DNA of 64,000 nucleotides. Origin: Halorubellus salinus. Lineage in GTDB: Archaea > Halobacteriota > Halobacteria > Halobacteriales > Natrialbaceae. The stretch covers positions 62,001 through 126,000 of the forward strand of contig NZ_JAJCVI010000006.1 in NCBI RefSeq assembly GCF_020567525.1, given 5' to 3'. Made by a program: the position numbers and the translations under genes. Positions 52,501 to 58,783 of this stretch are shown piece by piece (position 1 is the first letter of the stretch; each line of letters begins with the position of its first letter). The notes under the pieces were generated by a model. It worked only from the letters and a program-made list of their open reading frames with translations. It was not told the origin of the DNA and made no database searches.

Positions 52501-53097
52501 ATCCAAGACCTCATCGACGCCGACCTCCTCCGACACGACACCGACCACCCACACCGCCTCTACACCGTCCCCCCAGACGGCAGAACCATCATCGGCGAAA
52601 GCTACCGGCAAGGCGTCGACTACGGCCACGGCCACGGCGACCTCGAAGAATCCAGCCTCCACGTCCTCGCCATCGAAGTCGCCCGCCAATACCTCAACCA
52701 AGAATACGTCGAGAACCCAGAATCCGAAGTTACACAGACGATCCCGTACTACGACATCGACGAACGACGCCGCCTCGACCTCGCCGGCATCAACGACAAC
52801 GGCGAAGTCATCGTCGCCGTCGAAGCCGAACGCATCAACCACGACATCCACCACGCCGTCCCAGAAGACTACGACAAAATCGCCGACACCAACGTCGACG
52901 AAGCCATCTGGGTCGTCATGAAACAAGCCGACGCCCACAAAATCCTCGCCGTCCTCAACAACCCACCCGACGGCACCACCAGAATCGAGAAAACCTACGC
53001 CAAAACCACCCCACCACAACAGTTCCGCATCGACACACCCGGCCTCACCGCCATGTACCCCGTCGAATGGCTCCGCGACAAACTCCACGACTCATAA
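49588..53097 (+). CDS. VirD4/TraD-like coupling ATPase with C-terminal zinc-finger, helical and nuclease-like domains
   Basis: 1169 residues. Residues 1-390 are an N-terminal conjugation-type domain. The HerA/VirD4 motor follows: Walker A WFGKTGSGKSTALTSAML near 403 and Walker B LSLVNLYVEEAASIA near 665, with LTLAMQFPAQLEHED as sensor. After an acidic linker (820-865) comes CTECENRYNPTITGMKRAIS plus CC (possible zinc site), then a helical/HTH-like part. Last is a domain with RRLDLAGINDNGEVIVAVEA followed by ER (1061-1082), which has the D...E-x-E/K spacing of PD-(D/E)XK-like or Replic_Relax-type proteins. Coupling proteins deliver DNA to the secretion channel. The C-terminal assignment is inference. 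Confidence 0.75.
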   Translation: MSRQADPVDGLPVRSDDARTYLRIRPSNDPLDVETVLTQLGSLHQLECPRDGPWYRRVFESTRPTFEVLLVSDGTTTTYYVGADTSVIESVERVFRSLYPDSYEFERVAWAPDRVLVDCDDLAAVEYTGRVDRPRDWQTQLASFESFCTDEHARIPLASVAEGMAGVDVPVVYQVLFRPRADWTGERDERVLALREQRETIGDQFASALFGPPEEPVVPTGDEARIEELSEKHPRRSFDVNARLVVGDPRAQTEVEAIARDLAGALSQVSRTTYEATGRVLTGSSAQRALGDVRERETHEPAYSRFGVRPWGRSESRGLVLDDQELGGLTVVDGTALTDAGERTVEPTPGENHSIQRPPPTILEQYRQTGLTLGHPLTEDRDAETEPIALPEDLQPMHVAWFGKTGSGKSTALTSAMLDNHQATNGASILIDPKGDGMATDYMRAHYATYGHLNNVLYFDCARTLPAFSFFDIRDQLDAGVPRTTAVEDSVDHYIEILGQLMGTDRFERAVRSPDIIRYMVKALYDPVSGDDAFSHRDLHDSIRKLHERQSAPAVSDDHLERMLAGVTANSARSFDEIMQGVANRIEKIPIDQRLAAIFDHVPREEDPHFDLIEYLDENVVIILDTGSLRPSAQRALTLVVLSNLWTALKRRRKHTDGELSLVNLYVEEAASIAASDLLSELLAQARSFGCSLTLAMQFPAQLEHEDRIYDEILNNVSTIVTGNVPSDRELAMRLATDDMNAKQVGNRLRALQRGQWLVKLPNAYGQPEPRPFSIESVTPPAGHPAHDHTPPRTDEWAFQDTLLDVHERTTETCGLTLDAPTTTSNDDKPTSDDPSDDADDTETSPDRVRVDSALPHTNRMPPTVTYEHTTHALRCTECENRYNPTITGMKRAISCCDTLDNIDREDVPICDLNLKLTPEERAVTDWTTKQLLFLQAVYNAQQLRYDPLEYDLLRDSMIRLQEYVDIESNAIQDLIDADLLRHDTDHPHRLYTVPPDGRTIIGESYRQGVDYGHGHGDLEESSLHVLAIEVARQYLNQEYVENPESEVTQTIPYYDIDERRRLDLAGINDNGEVIVAVEAERINHDIHHAVPEDYDKIADTNVDEAIWVVMKQADAHKILAVLNNPPDGTTRIEKTYAKTTPPQQFRIDTPGLTAMYPVEWLRDKLHDS

Positions 53098-53630
53098 TCA
53101 CCGAACGCCCGCCAAAACGCCCCAGAACCAATCTAGCCCCCACAGCATCCCTCCCACAATCCTCATAATCAGCCCTCACACCCGCAAGAAGACCCCTCCG
53201 TGACTTACGTAATGGTGAACTAGACAACATCGACGAGGCCGAACCACCAATCACGAACACGCCAAACGGGGATTCAAGCCCTGAAACCCCTCCCCACAAG
53301 ATTCACAACACACCCAGGACACCCAACCACCCATCGCTCACCCCCAAAACCCCCAGACGCGAACCGATTATGAAAACTCCAACCCACCTCAACACCACAC
53401 ACCCCCACACACACCCAGCACCCCCGAACACCACCACAAACCACCCACACAACACCCCACCCCCCCACGAATCACGTCACACCCCCATCCCGAACATCCC
53501 AGTACTAGTCTCACCTCCACCATCGCCACGCCGTCTCTTGCGGTGAATTCCTCTGATTATGGAAGCGATGATAGTCGTGCTGTGGTCTCGATATCGCCAA
53601 CGCTCGCTTCTCGTTGCGTGATTGGGAGTA
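53098..53630. other. Strongly strand-skewed C-rich, G-poor noncoding region
   Basis: About 530 bp. Between 53.13 and 53.51 kb the plus strand consists mainly of C and A with very few G (for example ACACACCCCCACACACACCC near 53395-53415). No credible gene. The skew continues from the 3' half of the coupling-protein gene and ends just before the right repeat. It is a candidate for a transfer origin, a replication terminus or a structured RNA; nothing is proven. Confidence 0.45.
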
Positions 53631-53793
53631 ACTGACGCCTGCATCAGGGGCCTTGAGCGGGCGGCGGCGACGAAGCCCGGGCGCGTCCTCGCGTCGGTAC
53701 TGGCTCCACCGGAGCCGCCGGAACCGGGAGCAACACGGGACGCCAACGCGAGCGAAAGGGAGGACTCAAGAGACGACGCCGACGACGAATGAT
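53631..53793 (+). pseudogene. Right direct repeat: truncated, frameshifted 3' end of the target gene
   Basis: The frame reads TDACIRGLERAAATKPGRVL and ASVLAPPEPPEPGATRDANA, aligning with the C-terminus of the protein at 28839-29312 (TDACIRGLEWAAATKPGRVL, ASILAPPEPPERAETRNDRA). A G added in the run at 53757-53761 shifts the frame before the acidic DD-rich end. There is no start codon or 5' part. It is the attR-like copy of the element, free of selection. Confidence 0.7.
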
Positions 53794-53883
53794 AACGCCT
53801 GCGGATTGTAGCACTCGACGCCGTCGCATCGGGATGTAGCCCTGGGATCGGAGTCTTGGGACGAGAGGGTCTCGAACGGTCTC

Positions 53884-55284
53884 CTAGCGCTCGTCTGCCG
53901 TGAGCGCGGTCACGACGTCGGTGACGGTGAACAGGCGGAGGTCGTCTCGTTCGTCGGCTGCTTCTTCGACGGAGGGCTTGAAGCCACTTCGAGAGAAGAG
54001 TGCGTATTCAACGACCCGGTCGCTACCGTCCTGTGGCGACCAGCGGAGTTCGTCGGCGTGACCGTGGAGGTTCGACAGCGCGCCATATCCGAGTGGGGAC
54101 TGTTGGAACTTGCACTCGCCGACGATCAGCGTCTCGCTGGTTGTCAGGCCGACAACGTCGATCTCGTGCTCGCCGTACCACCACTGTCCGATGTTCGGTA
54201 TCGTGTGCTCGGGGTAGAGCGTTCGGAGTGCGGAACAGCACAGGTCTTCGAACGAGTGGCTGACGAAGTCGGCGAGTTCCGGCTCGATGAGTGCGTCGTA
54301 GGCGTCGGTGCCCAGTTCGTCGTACTGCTCGCTCGTTCCGTACATGAAGTGGAACCAGAACCGGAAGAAGGGGTCACGGATGCGGTATCGACTGCGCTTG
54401 CTGCGTTCTTTCCGTTCCGTGATGGGGACGTGCTGGTCGATGAGGCGGAGTCGGGACAGGCGGTTGAGGTACTTCGAGAGTTGGTTATAGTCTATACCGG
54501 TTCTCCCCGCGATTTCGTTCCGGCTGGTGTTCCCGCCGGCGATGGCTTCGAGGATCGAGAAGTATCGCGTCGGCTCGGTGAGTTCCATCCGGAGGACGTA
54601 GTCGGGTTCGTCGTGGAGTGTCCCGTGCCGGGAGAGGATCGTGCGCTGGACGTTCTCCCCGAGCGTTGCATCGGGCGAGACTTCTTCGAGGTAGTACGGG
54701 ACGCCGCCGAACACGCCCCACGTTAGGACCTGTTCCTCGGGTGTGTACGTATCGTCGAAGAACGCCATGGCGGCGGTGAATGGAAGTTGCCTGACGTCGA
54801 GCTTCACTGACGAGCGACCGTAGAGCGGGCTGTTTCCGAGGAGGGCTGCATCTTCCATCATGCTGATTGACGACCCGACGAGTACGAACGTGGGAGCTGA
54901 ATCGTCGAGTTCGTGGTCGAACATCGCCTGAAACACGGATGGGAGGCTCTCGTCTTGTTCGACGAGGTACGGGAACTCGTCAAGGACGACGATGGCGTCC
55001 TGTTCGGCGAGATAGCCGAGGATCTCCTCCCAGTCTTCACGGATTCGCGCCACGCCGGGATATGGTTCTGCCGCCGTGTCGATGAACTGCTGGAGCTGGA
55101 GCGCACTCGTCTTCTGTTTTGCCTGGTAGACGATCGAATCGTCCCGTCGCTTCAATGATTCCTTGACTAGGGCAGTCTTTCCGAGACGACGACGGCCAAA
55201 GATAACGGCGAGCTCGGCATCGTCCGAAGCGTAGAGTTCACGGAGACGGGCGAGTTCCTCCGTCCGGTTCACGAAATCGGGCAT
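53884..55284 (-). CDS. Archaeal ATPase, DUF234/DEXX-box type
   Basis: 466 residues from the ATG at 55284 (the frame continues upstream to 55680 without support). Walker A is FGRRRLGKTALVKESL near residue 33; Walker B is DAIVVLDEFPYLVEQ near 110. After the ATPase comes a winged helix (NTSRNEIAGRTGIDYNQLSK) and a C-terminal DUF234 domain with the PD-(D/E)XK-like core HEIDVVGLTTSETLIVGECK. These AAA-like proteins are common orphan genes in archaea; roles in genome maintenance or defence have been proposed but are not established. Two dyads before the start suggest regulation. Confidence 0.85.
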   Translation of the reverse strand: MPDFVNRTEELARLRELYASDDAELAVIFGRRRLGKTALVKESLKRRDDSIVYQAKQKTSALQLQQFIDTAAEPYPGVARIREDWEEILGYLAEQDAIVVLDEFPYLVEQDESLPSVFQAMFDHELDDSAPTFVLVGSSISMMEDAALLGNSPLYGRSSVKLDVRQLPFTAAMAFFDDTYTPEEQVLTWGVFGGVPYYLEEVSPDATLGENVQRTILSRHGTLHDEPDYVLRMELTEPTRYFSILEAIAGGNTSRNEIAGRTGIDYNQLSKYLNRLSRLRLIDQHVPITERKERSKRSRYRIRDPFFRFWFHFMYGTSEQYDELGTDAYDALIEPELADFVSHSFEDLCCSALRTLYPEHTIPNIGQWWYGEHEIDVVGLTTSETLIVGECKFQQSPLGYGALSNLHGHADELRWSPQDGSDRVVEYALFSRSGFKPSVEEAADERDDLRLFTVTDVVTALTADER

Positions 55285-55830
55285 ACAACACGGACGAGCA
55301 GGCCAGTAATAGTACTTTCTATAATCATACTTGAGAGTACGATACTTCAGAGTATCATATCTGTGTTCTGTGGCTACATGCAAACCCGTCGTTTGGCCAC
55401 TGGGTTGGATCGGCGTCGGGGACGGCTGGCTGTTCGTGGAGTCGAGGGCCTCTTCGTCGGTTTCCCGTTGTGTTCTTGCGCACGTTGCCAGTTCTTCCGA
55501 AAGTGGTCCTGTAGCGTCGCTGGTGTCCCAAGAGGGTCGATAGGCGTAGATCGTCGTCTCCGCGGACAGGGGGTTCGACCGAATCGAGGGACTCGATGTC
55601 GAGAACCACCGCGAGATGTACTTAGTGAGAGTCGTCGTTGCCCCTCTGTCGTCAGCTATCGAGTCGAGGGCGAACGACACGTCGAGACACCCTATGGATT
55701 CCCGGTGTGGATACCTCCAAGTCGTCGTGGGTCCCGGTGAGTGAGTGAGTGAGTGAGTGGCTGCGTGTTACCTGAATTGAGGCGCTAAGGCCCCTCCCTC
55801 AACGAACGAGCGAAGCGAGTGAGTAGGACT
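55285..55830. other. Intergenic region between ATPase promoter and TnpB remnant
   Basis: About 545 bp. It contains the operator dyads described separately, a (GTGA)n microsatellite at about 55737-55758, and from about 55772 a stretch (GAATTGAGGCGCTAAGGCCC) resembling the left end of haloarchaeal IS1341-type elements, preceded by TTAC. Open frames here have no recognisable product. Confidence 0.4.
55328..55356 (-). promoter_or_regulatory. Tandem operator-like dyads before the ATPase gene
   Basis: Two dyads of the same form, TACT-4 nt-AGTA, lie 15 bp apart: TACTtgagAGTA (55328-55339) and TACTtcagAGTA (55343-55354), the second extended to GATACT...AGTATC (55341-55356). They sit about 45-70 bp before the ATG at 55284, next to a TATA-like TTATAGAAAG. 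The pattern suggests cooperative binding of a dimeric repressor or activator. Confidence 0.55.
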
Positions 55831-55831
55831 C

Positions 55832-56287
55832 TCGAACTACTACGCCACCGAGTACGACCTTGTGGCAGTCGAGGACTTGGACGCGAAGGGGTTAGTCGAA
55901 CTACCTGGCAACTCACGGAACCGCGCAGGAGCGGGGTGGGGGACGTTCCTGCGGATGCTTGAGTACAAATGCGAGCGGGAAGGAACGCACTTCGTCGCCG
56001 TGAACCCGAGAGGGACGACCAAAGAGTGTGCGTCCTGCGATGTCTCGACGGACAAGCCGCTGTGGGTCCGTGAACACTCGTGTCCGGCGTGTGGATTCGA
56101 GGCGGATAGAGACGTGAATGCGGCATCGAATATCCTTTCTCGCGGTATCAAGAAGCGGTTAGGAGCGGGACGCTCCGAATCAACGCCTGTGGAGACTGCG
56201 CTCCCTGTGGATACGTCCGTATCTGCAAAGTGCGTCGTGGAAACAGGAAGCCCCACCCTCAAGCACGAGCCGTCAGGCGAGCGGTAG
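55832..56287 (+). pseudogene. 5'-truncated TnpB (IS200/IS605) with retained right end
   Basis: The frame is open from about 55822 and matches TnpB from LSNYYATEYDLVAVEDLDAK onward. It keeps the RuvC Glu (VAVEDLDAKG), the zinc finger (CASCDVSTDKPLWVREHSCP, then AC) and the last RuvC Asp (FEADRDVNAASN), ending PTLKHEPSGER. The N-terminal half with the first catalytic Asp is missing, so it cannot cut DNA. It belongs to a different subgroup from the TnpB at 38.9 kb. Confidence 0.82.
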
Positions 56288-56300
56288 GGTGGGGTAGTTC
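56245..56300 (+). ncRNA. Right-end (omega) RNA hairpin of the TnpB remnant
   Basis: Overlapping the 3' end of the TnpB remnant, GGAAGCCCCACCCTC (56251-56265) can pair with GGTAGGGTGGGG (56283-56294), leaving a loop that itself contains complementary stretches. This is the layout of haloarchaeal sense-overlapping/omega RNAs. Whether it is still transcribed is unknown. Extent approximate. Confidence 0.5.
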
Positions 56301-57597
56301 ACCAGGTCAGGCCTTCGTACGTCATGCCGTCGCGCGGTTCGACGCCCCGTCGACCATCGATGACGATCTGTGAGTGCATGGTGTCGAATTCGTCGTCGAG
56401 TGCTTGGAATTCGTCCCAGTCGGTGGTGACGAGGGCGGCGTCGGCGTTCTCGAGTGCGCTGGCGGCTGAGTCGGCGTAGTCGAGGTCGGGGAAGTGTTCG
56501 CGCATGTTGTCGGTGGCGACGGGGTCGTAGGCGACGACGGTGGCGCCGCGTTCTTGGAGGCCGGCGATGACGGGGATGGCGCGGGAGTTGCGGACGTCGT
56601 CGGTCCCGGGTTTGAACGCGAGGCCGAGGACTGCGACGCGTGCGCCGTCGACGTCGACGTGTTTCTCGAGGAGTTCGAGCATGCGTTCGGGCTGGTTCTC
56701 GTTCACGGTCACTGCGGCGTCGAGCATCGCGGGTTCGTAGCCGTGTTCGCGGGCGGCGTGGATGATGGCGGCGAGGTCTTTCGGGAAGCAGCTGCCGCCC
56801 CAGCCGAGGCCGCTGCGGAGGAATTTCGCGCCGATGCGGTCGTCGAGCCCGATGGCGTCGGCGATCTCGTAGGTGTCGATGCCGTATTCCTTGCAGATGT
56901 TCCCGATGTCGTTGATGAGGCTGACCTTCGATGCGAGGAACGCGTTGTTCGCGTATTTCACCATCATCGCTGTGGGGACGTCGGTCTCGACGATGGGGAC
57001 CGCTTCGCCGTCGGCGGTGCGGGCGTCGAGGAGTGGCGCGTAGCACTCGTGGAGGGCGTCGAGTGCGCGTTCGTCGCCGGGACGGGTGCCGAACACGAGC
57101 TTGTCGGGGTGGAGGAAGTCGTGGACGGCGCTGCCTTCGCGCTGGAACTCGGGGTTGGTGGCGACGGAGACGCGGTCGTCGGCGTGCGCTTTGATGCGGG
57201 GGGCGAGTCGGTCGTCGACGACGTCGGGGAGGACGGTGCTCTTGACGACGACGACGTGCTCTTCCACGTCGGCGAGGGCGTCGCCGGTCATCTCGCTGGC
57301 GGCTTCGAGCGCGCTGGTGTCGATGCTGCCGTCGGCGTTCGAGGGCGTCTGGATGGCAAGGAACGTGAGGTCGGTGTCGGGGAGCGCTTCGTAGTCGGTG
57401 GTCGCTCGCAGGCGGCCGCCGGCGTGCTCCGCGACGAGGTCGTCGAGGCCGGGTTCGTGGATGGGCGAGTCGCCGGCGTTGATCGCGTCGACGATGCCCT
57501 GGTCGATGTCGACGGCGACGACGTCGTGGCCGAGGTCGGCGAGGCAGGCCGCGATGGTGGTTCCGACGTACCCGCTCCCGACGACGCTTACCTTCAT
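56299..57597 (-). CDS. aglM: UDP-glucose 6-dehydrogenase
   Basis: 432 residues, normal length. The NAD motif VVGSGYVGTTIAACLADLGH opens the protein; STVLPDVVDD, NPEFQREGSAVHDFLHPDKL and the active-site Cys in GLGWGGSCFPKDLAA are diagnostic for UDP-glucose dehydrogenase; LGLAFKPGTDDVRNSRA lies in the UDP-binding domain. It makes UDP-glucuronate, a precursor of haloarchaeal N-glycans (the AglM step). A TATA box (TTAATTAT, 57624-57631) about 30 bp upstream supports the ATG at 57597. It is divergent from the uridylyltransferase gene. Confidence 0.92.
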   Translation of the reverse strand: MKVSVVGSGYVGTTIAACLADLGHDVVAVDIDQGIVDAINAGDSPIHEPGLDDLVAEHAGGRLRATTDYEALPDTDLTFLAIQTPSNADGSIDTSALEAASEMTGDALADVEEHVVVVKSTVLPDVVDDRLAPRIKAHADDRVSVATNPEFQREGSAVHDFLHPDKLVFGTRPGDERALDALHECYAPLLDARTADGEAVPIVETDVPTAMMVKYANNAFLASKVSLINDIGNICKEYGIDTYEIADAIGLDDRIGAKFLRSGLGWGGSCFPKDLAAIIHAAREHGYEPAMLDAAVTVNENQPERMLELLEKHVDVDGARVAVLGLAFKPGTDDVRNSRAIPVIAGLQERGATVVAYDPVATDNMREHFPDLDYADSAASALENADAALVTTDWDEFQALDDEFDTMHSQIVIDGRRGVEPRDGMTYEGLTW

Positions 57598-57623
57598 ACG
57601 TGTGAGGGAGTCGACGCTTGCTG

Positions 57624-57631
57624 TTAATTAT
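57624..57631 (-). promoter_or_regulatory. TATA box of the UDP-glucose dehydrogenase gene
   Basis: TTAATTAT (plus-strand reading) is centred about 30 bp before the ATG at 57597 and is an AT-rich island in very GC-rich sequence. Confidence 0.5.
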
Positions 57632-57714
57632 GCCGGTCCTACCGGCGGGATTGCGCCCCTGGGTGTGGTGGTAGCGGGCGCGTAGTAATGTCCCAACGCG
57701 GGCCTGTGTGGGGT

Positions 57715-58467
57715 ATGAAAGCTGTCGTGCTCGCGGCGGGGAAGGGGACGAGATTGCGTCCGTTGACCGCGGACAAACCGAAGGCGCTCGTCGAGGTGAA
57801 CGACCGACCGATCCTCTCACATTGCTTCGACAGGCTCGGGGAACTCGGCGCGGAGGCGTTCGTGACCGTGATCGGGCATCGAGGCGACCAGATACGCGAG
57901 TACTACGGCGACGAGTACGAGGGCGTCCCCATCACGTACACCGAGCAGTCGGAGCCGAATGGGATCGCCGACGCGCTGCTCTGTGCGGAGCCGTACGTCG
58001 ACGGCGACTTCATGCTGATGCTCGGCGACAACGTCTTCCAGGCGAACCTCGCCGACGTCGTGAACCGCCATCAGGAGTCGCGCGCGGACGCGGCGTTCCT
58101 CGTCGAGGAGGTGCCGTGGGAGGACGCCTCCCGGTACGGCGTCTGCGATACGAACAAGTACGGCGAGATCACGGACGTCATCGAGAAGCCCGCGGACCCG
58201 CCGAGCAACCTCGTGATGACGGGGTTCTACACGTTCACGCCCGCGATCTTCGACGCGTGCCGGCTCGTGATGCCGTCTGATCGTGGCGAGTACGAGATCA
58301 GTGACGCCATCGACCTCCTCATCCGGAGCGGCCGCACCATCGACGCCCTCCGACTGAAGGGCTGGCGGGTGGACGTCGGCTACCCCGAGGACCGCGACAA
58401 GGCCGAAGCCCTCCTCCGTGGCGAGGTCGACCCTGCGAGCGAGGAGCTCGTGGAGACCGCGGACTAG
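57715..58467 (+). CDS. aglF: Glucose-1-phosphate nucleotidyltransferase (AglF-like)
   Basis: 250 residues from the ATG at 57715, where MKAVVLAAGKGTRLRPLTAD gives the GXGTRXRPLT nucleotide-binding motif; the frame extends 9 codons upstream. KPKALVEVNDRPIL carries the conserved Lys, and MLMLGDNVF the metal-binding Asp, with VIEKPADPPSNLVMTGFYTF and WRVDVGYPED further on. It makes UDP-glucose (or dTDP-glucose) from glucose-1-phosphate. It faces the UDP-glucose dehydrogenase gene, matching consecutive AglF/AglM steps. Confidence 0.85.
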   Translation: MKAVVLAAGKGTRLRPLTADKPKALVEVNDRPILSHCFDRLGELGAEAFVTVIGHRGDQIREYYGDEYEGVPITYTEQSEPNGIADALLCAEPYVDGDFMLMLGDNVFQANLADVVNRHQESRADAAFLVEEVPWEDASRYGVCDTNKYGEITDVIEKPADPPSNLVMTGFYTFTPAIFDACRLVMPSDRGEYEISDAIDLLIRSGRTIDALRLKGWRVDVGYPEDRDKAEALLRGEVDPASEELVETAD

Positions 58468-58559
58468 TCGTGCGTGCACTCGGAGCTGGTTCGTCCCCGG
58501 CGAGCGACCGCCTCGCCGCCATCGAGCACGGTCCTGCCGGCACGGGCAACGTTGGATTC

Positions 58560-58685
58560 GAATCCACCTACGAGCGCGGATCCACGTACGAGCGCGGCGC
58601 TGCGTGCGAGCGTGGATTCACGTGCGAGCGCGGCGCTGCGTGCGAGCACGGATTCACGTGCGAGTGCGGCGCTGTGACCGCGAGC
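58560..58685 (+). repeat. 18-bp tandem minisatellite, seven units of two alternating types
   Basis: Seven consecutive 18-nt units: type A, GGATTCACGTGCGAGCGC and variants (58560, 58578, 58614, 58650), and type B, GGCGCTGCGTGCGAGCAC and variants (58596, 58632, 58668), in the order A A B A B A B. The 3' halves of A and B are nearly the same (GTGCGAGC). No spacers, so it is not a CRISPR array. Unit length is a multiple of three. Confidence 0.85.
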
Positions 58686-58768
58686 AAGGGTGTGACTTTT
58701 GTGCCGCCGGTTGGATTTGGAGATATGAACGAAGTCGGGTGGTCCCTGCTTGGCGCTCGGTCCGCGGT

Positions 58769-58775
58769 GGAGGTG
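58769..58775 (+). promoter_or_regulatory. Shine-Dalgarno deciding the GTG start of the GlmU-like gene
   Basis: GGAGGTG lies 8 nt before the GTG at 58784 and matches the 16S anti-SD well. The coding frame is open far upstream, so this site fixes the start. Confidence 0.65.
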
Positions 58776-58783
58776 CGTCGCTC

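Larger units (their letters stand above)
29142..53793. mobile_element. Integrated conjugation-type element (about 24.5 kb)
   Basis: Bounded by partial direct repeats of the 3' end of the small gene at 28839-29312. Inside are replication-like (PrimPol, OB-fold protein), conjugation-like (VirB4, PrgI/VirB4-N, VirB6-like, pilin-like, surface protein, lipoprotein, VirD4/TraD-like), regulatory (TFB, SWIM), antirestriction (ArdC-like) and toxin-antitoxin genes: the content of an integrative conjugative element or integrated plasmid. No integrase or classical relaxase was recognised, so it may be immobilised, rely on another element, or have lost its integrase. Gene order is mostly on the minus strand from 49.3 back to 29.3 kb, with the coupling protein on the plus strand. 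Confidence 0.7.
58468..58783. other. Intergenic region containing an 18-bp minisatellite
   Basis: 316 bp between the AglF-like and GlmU-like genes. Apart from the tandem repeat described separately it holds the promoter and Shine-Dalgarno of the GlmU-like gene. An open frame (about 105 codons from 58470) runs through the repeat but has no family match. Confidence 0.4.

Noticed and set aside
52221-53168. 315-codon Arg/Pro/His-rich frame at the 3' end of the coupling protein
   Set aside because: Shifted-frame artefact of the C-rich strand; the in-frame protein continues to 53097 with coherent domains.
29142-53793. tRNA-gene attachment sites or an integrase for the element
   Set aside because: No tRNA-like cloverleaf was found at either end, and no tyrosine- or serine-recombinase motif was recognised in any credible frame; the repeat derives from a protein gene.
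55363-55740. 125-codon plus-strand frame between the ATPase promoter and the TnpB remnant
   Set aside because: No ribosome site, no family resemblance, and it begins within the operator region.
56273-57820. 515-codon open frame antisense to the UDP-glucose dehydrogenase frame set
   Set aside because: Extremely Arg/Pro-rich translation typical of shifted frames in GC-rich genes; the overlapping dehydrogenase frame has every family motif.
58560-58685. CRISPR array
   Set aside because: Units are directly adjacent without unique spacers and only 18 bp long; it is a minisatellite.
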